Made by a program: the position numbers and the translations under genes. A stretch of 5,176 nt of DNA from Ignavibacteriota bacterium (lineage in GTDB: Bacteria > Bacteroidota > Ignavibacteria > UBA10030 > UBA6906): positions 1 through 5,176 of the forward strand of contig JACQVJ010000099.1 of NCBI GenBank assembly GCA_016209805.1, read 5' to 3'. The notes beneath the pieces are model-generated. The model made no database searches and was not told where the DNA came from. It was given only the letters and a program-made list of their open reading frames with translations. How positions within the stretch are numbered: position 1 is the first letter of the stretch; each line of letters opens with the position of its first letter. This document shows positions 1 through 5,176 of this stretch, piece by piece.

Positions 1-23
1 TCTACCAATTCCGCCACTTTGGC
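1..23 (-). tRNA. tRNA-Leu, 5' part only (cut by window edge)
   Basis: Read on the minus strand, the first 23 bases give the 5' end of a bacterial leucine tRNA. The 7-nt acceptor strand is GCCAAAG, followed by T8-G9, the D-stem strand GCGG and a D-loop AATTGGTAGA. The GTGGCGGAATTGGTAGA block is characteristic of tRNA-Leu, a class II tRNA with a long variable arm. The anticodon, variable arm and 3' end lie outside the window, so the isoacceptor cannot be named. The mature 5' end is at position 23. The gene is divergent from the large outer-membrane protein gene, with 127 bp between them. This rules out the TTG at 19 as that protein's start, because it would lie inside the tRNA. Confidence 0.9.
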
Positions 24-39
24 TTGCGAATCGCGGCTC

Positions 40-68
40 AATGTAAACAGAATCTTCCCTAATTTCAA
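40..68 (-). promoter_or_regulatory. Candidate sigma70-type promoter of the tRNA-Leu gene
   Basis: On the minus strand there is a -35-like TTGAAA (plus-strand 63-68, 5 of 6 consensus) and a -10-like TACATT (plus-strand 40-45, 4 of 6), separated by exactly 17 bp. Transcription would begin about 7 nt after the -10 box, around position 33. That is roughly 10 nt before the mature tRNA 5' end, a normal short leader for RNase P to remove. Position and spacing support the call. The -10 match is imperfect. Confidence 0.55.
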
Positions 69-98
69 TTCGATTCAGGAACGCAGAACATCCCGGAG

Positions 99-117
99 AC
101 AAAGCGCTCATCTTTGT
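99..117. repeat. Inverted repeat ACAAAG-N7-CTTTGT, possible operator
   Basis: Perfect 6-bp arms at 99-104 and 112-117 are separated by 7 bp. The right arm overlaps the candidate -35 box (114-119) of the outer-membrane protein gene, the position expected for a repressor operator. The arms are short and the repeat could be chance. No regulator is encoded in the window. Confidence 0.25.
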
Positions 118-142
118 TACAGATTTTCTTTCATCGTATATT
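114..142 (+). promoter_or_regulatory. Candidate sigma70-type promoter of the outer-membrane protein gene
   Basis: TTGTTA at 114-119 (4 of 6) and TATATT at 137-142 (5 of 6) are separated by 17 bp. The predicted transcription start, about 7 nt after the -10 box, falls near 149-150. That is directly before the ATG at 151, so the mRNA would be leaderless or almost so. No Shine-Dalgarno sequence precedes the ATG, which fits. This is a match by eye only. Confidence 0.4.
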
Positions 143-150
143 TCTCAAAG

Positions 151-243
151 ATGGGCAGACCTCCGTACATACGTCGAGTCGTCTCGTTCTGCTGCACACT
201 TCTCGCTTTCATCCCCACTTACGCTCTTGTAACTGCTCAAGCG
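151..243 (+). other. Signal peptide of the outer-membrane protein
   Basis: Residues 1-31 have a basic N-region (R3, R8, R9), a hydrophobic core from V10 to about V27 and an A-Q-A motif before D32. This fits Sec/signal peptidase I cleavage. The two cysteines (C14, C15) lie in the hydrophobic core, not at a lipobox, so lipoprotein processing is unlikely. The RR pair lacks the rest of a Tat motif. The region after the cleavage site is Pro/Ser/Thr-rich, a likely flexible linker. Confidence 0.75.
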
Positions 244-3200
244 GATTCTCCCCCGGCGCCGTCCACTCCGACAGCTGCTCTTCTGATCAACATTACTCCA
301 GCTCTTGTGGACTCGGCCTTCCGATTACCGAACCAGTTTATTGTTGCCGGAAGTGACACACTTGTTCTCGACTCCGGGCGGATGCTGGCGAACGGAATAG
401 AGTACACACTAAACTATCGATTCGGCCTTTTGCAGTTCGAAAGAAACCATGTTGACTCTCTCCTCGCCTCGACACCAGATTCACACTACGTCAGCATTAA
501 ATACCGCTACTTTCCCTTCAGCTTTCAGGACTCGTACTTCCATCGCAAGCTCGTCATAATGGAAGATCCAAAAGGAGGCGATACCGTGAGAGTGTCACGG
601 CCGAGATCGGCGTTCAATGTGGATGATATTTTCGGTGAGAATCTTCAGAAAAGTGGAAGTATTGTCCGCGGCTTTACAGTCGGATCCAACAGAGATTTCA
701 GTCTGAATTCCGGCTTGCGACTCCAGCTTGCGGGGAAAATCGCCTCAGACATTGACGTGGTTGCCGCTCTGACAGACGAAAATACACCGATCCAACCCGA
801 AGGAACAACACAAAGCCTTCAGGAGTTCGACAAAGTATTCGTTGAAATCCGTAGTACCGATGTTGCCGCAACACTTGGTGACTTCAATATCGATTTCGCC
901 GGGACAGAGTTCGCCCGTCTGAGCCGAAAGCTCCAGGGGGCAAAGGGGACTGCCGATTATCGGCTTGGATTCTCAGATGGCTCGGTCACATTATCGGCGG
1001 CTGTCCCTCGTGGGAAATTCAATACAAACCAGTTCCAGGGACTTGAAGGAGTTCAGGGGCCTTACAGGCTGACCGGCAAGAACAATGAACGCACGATCAT
1101 CGTGATTGCGGGGACTGAGAGAGTGTACATCGACGGAGAGCCACAAACTCGTGGCGAGACAAACGACTACACGATTGATTATTCGACAGGCGAGATTACA
1201 TTCATGCCCCGGCGGCTCATTACGTCGGCATCTCGCATTACGATCGATTTTGAATATACGGACAGACAGTATGGCCGCACACTCCTTGCCGCGCAAACCG
1301 CATCAGATTTTTTCGAAAGTAAGGCTCGATTCACGTTCTCCTATTTCAGGGAGGCGGACGATCCCGATGCTCCCATTGATTTTGCAATCACTGATAGTGC
1401 AAGAAAGGTACTTGAGCAAGCGGGAGCCGACAGGTTCAAGGCTGTCCTCAGCGGAGTGACAAGAGTGGATTCCAACGGCTTGTATTTGCTTGATAGCGCG
1501 GTTGTTATGGATACGCTCAGATATTTCTATCGTTACGCGCCGGGTGATCCGCAGGCGAAGTATATTGTAACGTTTTCGAATGTCGGCTTTGGCAGGGGTG
1601 AGTACGTACGACAATCATCGGGCATATTTGTCTGGAAGGGGCCGGGTCAGGGTGATTATCTTCCAATCCGCCTGCTTCCTCTGCCACAATCTTCTCAACT
1701 CATGGACTTTAATCTTCAGGTTTCACCAATATCAGATCTTAGGATCAGTGGAGAGTTTGCGAACAGTGTGTTTGATGCGAACAGATTCTCAGCACTCGAC
1801 GACGACAACAAAGCAGGACATGCTCTAAAGTTTGAGGCTGCCTATTTACCCAAGGACGTAAAGATTGGTGGACGCAACATCGGATCGTTTGACATCCTCT
1901 TGAAAGAACGGTACGTCAACAATCGGTTCGTTCCAATCGACCGGACGAATGACATCGAGTTTACTCGGAAATGGGGGATTGACTCACTGCGGCAGTCTGA
2001 TGAAGAGATTCAGGAGGCATCGTTGCGATATTCTCCCATCTCTCCGATTTCCTTTGGAGGAGGCTACGGCAGGATCGCGCGCGGCCGGGAACAAAAGTCC
2101 GTTCGCAATGAGGGGTCGCTCAGCGTCAAGGGCGAGGGTCTGCCGACGGCAAGCTATTATATTGAGAGCATTCGATCTCGTGAGGAGGCAGCCGACAACG
2201 CAAGCTCGTGGCTTCGCCATAAAGGCTTTGTTGAGTATCAAATATGGAAGCTTACTCCGGGTTTTCGATATGAGGGAGAAGACAGAAAGGTCAGAACAAT
2301 CTCTTCTTCCTTATTCAAACCGGGGAGTCTCAGGTTCAACGCTTTTGCCCCGGGAATAAAGCTCGGCGACCTGTGGAACATGGATTTCTCCACGGGATTC
2401 GAGTGGAGAACGGATCATCGCTTCAATAATGGAAGTGTCGTGCGGGAGTCGAAATCATTCACCCAGATGTATGGCTGGAAACTTACGGAATGGAATGCAC
2501 TTTCATCATCAATCGATATTACATTGCGCGAAAAGAAGTTCTCTCCCACATTTCAATTGCTTGGAAACTCCAACATCAAGACTGTTCTCGTTCGCAATCA
2601 GACGAGGTTCTCGCCTTTCAATAGGGGAGTTGACACTGACCTTTTCTATGAAGTCCTGACGGAAAGGTCCTCGAGGCTTCAACGTGTGTTCGTCCGTGTG
2701 ACACAGGGTACTGGTAACTACAAGTATCTGGGTGACTTGAACGGAAATGGACTGGCGGACGATGATGAATTTGTCCTCACCCGTTTTGATGGTGATTTCA
2801 TTGCGGTTACGATGCCCACGGATGACCTTATTCCTGTTATCGATCTCAAGACAAGTGTCCGGTTCAGATTGACCCCGGCTCGTTTCATCCAGGAACCTTC
2901 GGGGATCTTGGAAGAATCTGCACGCATCATTTCGACTGAAACGTATGTTCGCGTCGAAGAGAAAAGTAGCGAACGGGACTTGAAGCAGATTTATCTCCTG
3001 CGCTTCAGCAGGTTCCAGAAGGATGCAACCACGATTTCGGGTTCCACGATTTTCACGCAGGATCTCAATCTCTTCGAGGACCGTCCGGAATTTTCTTCAC
3101 GCCTGCGGTTCACACAACGCAGGGGGCTCAACAAATTCAGCTCAGCAATCGAACGCAATTACGCGCGTGAACGCTCAGTGCGTCTTCGGTGGCAGCTTGT

Positions 3201-3684
3201 GAAGGAGATTGCCAATCAAATCGACTTTGTCAACAGAATTGACAGGGTGACGAGTTCGGAACCATCAAGCAGAGTACGAGATATTCTCTCCAACTCGCTT
3301 GCTTACGACTTGTCATATCGCCCGACTCAGAATGTGGAGCTGGGAATGAAAGTCGAGGTTGCAAAATCAGAAGACAGGATCCCTGCGCAAGAGGTGGACG
3401 CAGACTTGAATACGCAGTCCCTGCGTCTTGTCTACGCGTTTCAGGGAGCAGGGCAGGCGCGAGCAGAGTTTGCACGAGAAGAGGTGATCCTTGGGAGATC
3501 GTTGACTACATTTCCTTTCGAGTTGACCGGGGGGAGGGTTGTTGGAAAGACATGGATCTGGCGTGCGTCGTTCGACTATCGCGTGACGCAGTTCATCCAG
3601 GCGACGTTGAACTACGACGGACGCTCCGAAGGAGGACGCTCACCCATCCACACAGCCCGCGCCGAGGTCAGAGCATTTTTCTAA
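151..3684 (+). CDS. Large secreted protein, predicted outer-membrane beta-barrel, function unknown
   Basis: The protein has 1177 aa from the ATG at 151. The frame is open back to a TTG at 19, but that start would run through the tRNA and its promoter, and only the ATG places a signal peptide at the N-terminus. Residues 1-31 look like a Sec signal peptide: RR at 8-9, a hydrophobic stretch to about 27, and A-Q-A|D cleavage after A31. Residues 71-123 and 325-375 carry two related beta-hairpin modules of the form YT[IL][DN]Y..G.[IL].F. A regular block at 160-250 includes NTPIQPEGTT and LQEFDKVFVEI. GxGxY-type segments lie near 497-530 and 852-910; the second holds an EF-hand-like loop (D862, N864, N866, G867, D870, E873). 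From about residue 520 the sequence is dominated by alternating polar/hydrophobic strands, and it ends in A-F-F, the terminal aromatic typical of Bam-assembled barrels. I recognise the style from FCB-group outer-membrane proteins but know of no assigned function. It is not a TonB receptor: I see no plug or TonB box. A monocistronic unit is likely. Confidence 0.85.
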   Translation: MGRPPYIRRVVSFCCTLLAFIPTYALVTAQADSPPAPSTPTAALLINITPALVDSAFRLPNQFIVAGSDTLVLDSGRMLANGIEYTLNYRFGLLQFERNHVDSLLASTPDSHYVSIKYRYFPFSFQDSYFHRKLVIMEDPKGGDTVRVSRPRSAFNVDDIFGENLQKSGSIVRGFTVGSNRDFSLNSGLRLQLAGKIASDIDVVAALTDENTPIQPEGTTQSLQEFDKVFVEIRSTDVAATLGDFNIDFAGTEFARLSRKLQGAKGTADYRLGFSDGSVTLSAAVPRGKFNTNQFQGLEGVQGPYRLTGKNNERTIIVIAGTERVYIDGEPQTRGETNDYTIDYSTGEITFMPRRLITSASRITIDFEYTDRQYGRTLLAAQTASDFFESKARFTFSYFREADDPDAPIDFAITDSARKVLEQAGADRFKAVLSGVTRVDSNGLYLLDSAVVMDTLRYFYRYAPGDPQAKYIVTFSNVGFGRGEYVRQSSGIFVWKGPGQGDYLPIRLLPLPQSSQLMDFNLQVSPISDLRISGEFANSVFDANRFSALDDDNKAGHALKFEAAYLPKDVKIGGRNIGSFDILLKERYVNNRFVPIDRTNDIEFTRKWGIDSLRQSDEEIQEASLRYSPISPISFGGGYGRIARGREQKSVRNEGSLSVKGEGLPTASYYIESIRSREEAADNASSWLRHKGFVEYQIWKLTPGFRYEGEDRKVRTISSSLFKPGSLRFNAFAPGIKLGDLWNMDFSTGFEWRTDHRFNNGSVVRESKSFTQMYGWKLTEWNALSSSIDITLREKKFSPTFQLLGNSNIKTVLVRNQTRFSPFNRGVDTDLFYEVLTERSSRLQRVFVRVTQGTGNYKYLGDLNGNGLADDDEFVLTRFDGDFIAVTMPTDDLIPVIDLKTSVRFRLTPARFIQEPSGILEESARIISTETYVRVEEKSSERDLKQIYLLRFSRFQKDATTISGSTIFTQDLNLFEDRPEFSSRLRFTQRRGLNKFSSAIERNYARERSVRLRWQLVKEIANQIDFVNRIDRVTSSEPSSRVRDILSNSLAYDLSYRPTQNVELGMKVEVAKSEDRIPAQEVDADLNTQSLRLVYAFQGAGQARAEFAREEVILGRSLTTFPFELTGGRVVGKTWIWRASFDYRVTQFIQATLNYDGRSEGGRSPIHTARAEVRAFF

Positions 3685-3687
3685 ATC

Positions 3688-3699
3688 CAAAAATTTTTG
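3688..3699. repeat. A5T5 palindrome just after the outer-membrane protein stop
   Basis: A perfect 12-bp palindrome (C-A5-T5-G) begins 4 bases after the TAA stop. The ATTTTT at 3675-3680 can also pair with AAAAAT at 3689-3694 across an 8-nt loop, followed by a T-run. This A/T-only stem is too weak to call a confident intrinsic terminator. It may be a bent A-tract or a weak 3'-end signal. Confidence 0.2.
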
Positions 3700-3728
3700 C
3701 TTAAGAAGAATTTTGCCAAGATTTTCTC

Positions 3729-3757
3729 TTGCGTTTGATATTGCTATTCTTTATACT
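3729..3757 (+). promoter_or_regulatory. Candidate sigma70-type promoter of the methyltransferase gene
   Basis: TTGCGT at 3729-3734 (3 of 6) and TATACT at 3752-3757 (5 of 6) are separated by 17 bp. Transcription would start near 3764, giving a leader of about 60 nt before the ATG at 3824. I see no Ada-box-like element near it, so there is no sequence sign of adaptive-response control. Confidence 0.4.
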
Positions 3758-3823
3758 CACCACGCGTAACTTTTTGGTAATCCTGCTTTCTTGCTCACGC
3801 TCTTGTAACTTACACTCACGTCG

Positions 3824-4327
3824 ATGGTCTACTGCACTTCATTCGATTCCAAGATCGGTTTGATCTACATTGCGTCGACTGAAAAAGGAGTGTGCAAAAT
3901 TTCCGTCCCGAAGCAAAGCCGAAAGGATTTTTTCGGATGGTTGAATGAAAACTTTGACGACAATGAGGTAGTTGACAACAAGTCGCGCAACAAGGACATC
4001 ATTGATCAACTGAACAGATATTTCAACGGCAAGCTTGCGAAGTTCACCTGCCCAATCGATTTCATGGGCACACCCTTTCAGGTTCGCGTGTGGAGGGAGC
4101 TCACAAAGATTCCATACGGCTCAACAATCAGTTACAAACAACTTGCGAAGCGACTTGGCACAAGCAGGGGGTTTCAGACGGTAGGACGAGCGAACGCATC
4201 CAATCCCTTGCCGATTATTGTTCCCTGTCACCGCGTCATCGGTACGGACGGTTCGCTCGTCGGCTATTCGAGCGGCATCAAGACGAAGGAATTCCTTCTG
4301 AAGCTTGAAGGTGCGCTCATGATCTGA
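3824..4327 (+). CDS. ogt: Methylated-DNA--[protein]-cysteine S-methyltransferase (Ogt/MGMT type)
   Basis: This is a suicidal DNA-repair protein of 167 aa, typical for a stand-alone Ogt. It transfers the alkyl group from O6-alkylguanine (and O4-alkylthymine) onto its own cysteine. An N-terminal RNase H-like domain spans about 1-75. The C-terminal catalytic domain (about 80-165) opens with TPFQVRVW and IPYGSTISY. The active site P134-C135-H136-R137 sits in IIVPCHRVIG. E162 in LEG completes the Cys-His-Glu network, and N127 is the hinge Asn. Aligned without gaps to human MGMT (offset 10), Y104 matches Tyr114. The family's arginine finger (human Arg128) is Q118 here, and human Gly160 is S150. Cys135 is present, so this is not an alkyltransferase-like (ATL) protein. 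It has no Ada-type regulatory domain. The ATG is the first start after an in-frame TAA at 3806, with no Shine-Dalgarno sequence. It lies 139 bp after the upstream gene and is probably transcribed alone. Confidence 0.96.
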   Translation: MVYCTSFDSKIGLIYIASTEKGVCKISVPKQSRKDFFGWLNENFDDNEVVDNKSRNKDIIDQLNRYFNGKLAKFTCPIDFMGTPFQVRVWRELTKIPYGSTISYKQLAKRLGTSRGFQTVGRANASNPLPIIVPCHRVIGTDGSLVGYSSGIKTKEFLLKLEGALMI

Positions 4328-4449
4328 GGCCAAGGGGATCCGTTTCTCTCCGCTGATAACTCTCACTCTGTGACGGAAAGATTTTCAAACTTCTGTCAAG
4401 AGAAAAATATACTCCTCCGGTTTTAGCGACTCTTCACGCGATAAAGTTC

Positions 4450-4478
4450 TTGCCTCATCGTTTCTTTTTGGTTATTAT
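4450..4478 (+). promoter_or_regulatory. Candidate sigma70-type promoter of the helicase gene
   Basis: TTGCCT at 4450-4455 (4 of 6) and TATTAT at 4473-4478 (5 of 6) are 17 bp apart. Transcription would start near 4485, about 24 nt before the ATG at 4509. A second, weaker option lies upstream: TTCAAA at 4384-4389 with TATACT at 4408-4413, an 18-bp spacer. The 181-bp gap between the methyltransferase stop and the helicase start favours separate transcription. I see no convincing terminator there: the best hairpin is TCAC-TCT-GTGA at 4363-4373, with no U-run. Confidence 0.4.
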
Positions 4479-4508
4479 CGTTGTGGATCATTCTCCTTCG
4501 TTTCCTGA

Positions 4509-5176
4509 ATGTCATTTCTCGATCAGCTCAATCAAATTCAACGCGAGGCCGTGCAGGCAATCGACGGGCCGGTGATGATCGTTGCCGGCGCCGGCAGCGG
4601 GAAGACGCGTGTTCTCACATTTCGGGCAGCGCACTTGCTTCATCTCGGCGTGGCGCCTGAATCGGTGCTTGCACTCACCTTCACCAACAAGGCTGCCGAT
4701 GAGATGAAGGGGAGGATCTCGTCACTCGTCGGTGTGGCGAGCAAGAATATCTGGATGGGGACATTTCATTCCATCTTTGCTCGGATCCTCCGAATCGAGT
4801 GCGAGCGTATCGGGTACGCGCGGAATTTCACAATCTATGATGCTGACGATTCGCTATCGGTGATCAAAGGAGTGATGACAGCTCTCGAGATTTCCCAACA
4901 GCAGTTTAATCCTCATGCCCTCCGGTCGCGCATCAGTACTGCAAAAAACCAGATGCTTACGCCAAAGAACTATCTGGCAAAAGTCTCTGATCCCATCGGC
5001 GAGCGTGCCGCACTGGTCTATGAGGAATACGAGAAAAGACTGCTGGCATCCAATGCCATGGACTTCGACGATCTGTTGCTTAAACCGATGGACCTGTTCG
5101 CAAAACATCGGGATGTACTCGATCGCTACCATTACCGATTTAAGTACATCCTTGTTGACGAATACCAGGACACGAA
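4509..5176 (+). CDS. pcrA: UvrD/PcrA/Rep-family ATP-dependent DNA helicase, N-terminal part (cut by window edge)
   Basis: A superfamily 1A, 3'-5' DNA helicase that unwinds DNA in excision repair, plasmid or replication-fork processing, and clearance of recombinase filaments. Only the first 222 codons are present, about a third of the usual 650-750 aa. In order: Q-motif region L7-N8-Q9-I10-Q11 with REAV; Walker A A26-GAGSGK-T33 (K32 and T33 bind ATP and Mg); motif Ia LALTFTNKAADEM at 54-66; motif Ib GTFHS at 84-88; a PcrA-like MDFDDLL at 184-190; and motif II D217-E218-Y-Q-D221 at the right edge. The ATG at 4509 gives the canonical short N-terminus (MSFLDQLNQIQREAV). No Shine-Dalgarno sequence is visible. 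The helicase 2A and C-terminal regions are outside the window, so PcrA, UvrD and Rep cannot be firmly separated. MDFDDLL and the overall pattern look closest to PcrA. All visible catalytic motifs are intact. Confidence 0.95.
   Translation, partial: MSFLDQLNQIQREAVQAIDGPVMIVAGAGSGKTRVLTFRAAHLLHLGVAPESVLALTFTNKAADEMKGRISSLVGVASKNIWMGTFHSIFARILRIECERIGYARNFTIYDADDSLSVIKGVMTALEISQQQFNPHALRSRISTAKNQMLTPKNYLAKVSDPIGERAALVYEEYEKRLLASNAMDFDDLLLKPMDLFAKHRDVLDRYHYRFKYILVDEYQDT

Noticed and set aside
101..108. AAAGCGCT resembling part of an E. coli Ada box
   Set aside because: It is upstream of the outer-membrane protein, not the methyltransferase. Only a short core matches, and no Ada regulator is present.
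19..150. N-terminal extension of the outer-membrane protein frame starting from TTG at 19
   Set aside because: It would overlap the tRNA-Leu 5' end and its promoter, and it would bury the signal peptide 44 residues inside the protein. The ATG at 151 is the sensible start.
991..3475. Several open frames of 70-136 codons on both strands inside the outer-membrane protein gene
   Set aside because: They overlap a clearly coding frame, have low-complexity or Ser/Arg/Leu-rich translations with no recognisable domains, and lack start signals. They are shadow frames.
221..3810. 14-bp direct repeat ACGCTCTTGTAACT at 221-234 and 3797-3810
   Set aside because: One copy is inside the signal-peptide coding region and the other upstream of the methyltransferase. 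The match does not extend on either side, and one such match in a 5-kb window is only mildly unlikely by chance.
4090..4366. Open frames of 72 and 81 codons overlapping the methyltransferase on both strands
   Set aside because: They overlap the strongly conserved catalytic domain in the correct frame and show no family features of their own.
4463..4470. TCTTTTTG resembling the Bacteroidota -7 element TAnnTTTG before the helicase; CATCTTTG at 109-116 before the outer-membrane protein
   Set aside because: Each has a mismatch in the essential TA, and neither has a TTG element at the expected 19-21 bp distance upstream.
4328..4508. Possible small gene or RNA between the methyltransferase and the helicase
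   Set aside because: I see no frame with a credible start and length, and no strong hairpin followed by a T-run. The gap appears to hold only promoter-like elements.
4583..4596. Perfect 14-bp palindrome TGCCGGCGCCGGCA
   Set aside because: It lies in the Walker A codons for Ala-Gly-Ala-Gly, and GC-rich codon choice explains it. It is unlikely to be a binding site.
4854..5132. Minus-strand open frame of 92 codons inside the helicase gene
   Set aside because: The plus-strand frame carries intact helicase motifs across the whole region, so this is a shadow frame.

Overview
The window looks like ordinary chromosome from a Gram-negative bacterium of the FCB group (Fibrobacterota-Chlorobiota-Bacteroidota), most likely an Ignavibacteriota- or Chlorobiota-like lineage. 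The evidence is a giant outer-membrane protein carrying family motifs I associate with that group, start codons without Shine-Dalgarno sequences, and intermediate GC content. The lineage call is inference and would need a similarity search to confirm.

Layout from left to right. Positions 1-23 hold the 5' end of a tRNA-Leu gene on the minus strand, running off the left edge. Its likely promoter lies at 40-68. Divergent from it, on the plus strand, is a very large secreted, predicted outer-membrane beta-barrel protein (151-3684, 1177 aa) of unknown function. A 139-bp gap with a candidate promoter follows, then a methylated-DNA-protein cysteine methyltransferase (Ogt/MGMT type, 3824-4327). After a 181-bp gap with another candidate promoter comes the first 222 codons of a PcrA/UvrD/Rep-type superfamily 1A DNA helicase (4509 to the right edge), which continues beyond the window.

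The three protein genes point the same way but are separated by 139 and 181 bp. Each has its own plausible sigma70-like promoter with a 17-bp spacer, so they are probably separate transcription units. The methyltransferase and the helicase are both genome-maintenance genes (direct reversal of O6-alkylguanine; unwinding in repair and replication), and the neighbourhood may be loosely functional. The outer-membrane protein has no evident link to DNA repair. There is no gene-free stretch longer than 300 bases.

I found no mobile element, CRISPR array, toxin-antitoxin pair or clear new system. The points most worth a second look are the uncharacterised outer-membrane protein (duplicated beta-hairpin modules, an embedded EF-hand-type calcium loop, a highly regular conserved block), its nearly leaderless predicted transcript, and a glutamine in the methyltransferase where the family normally has its DNA-intercalating arginine.
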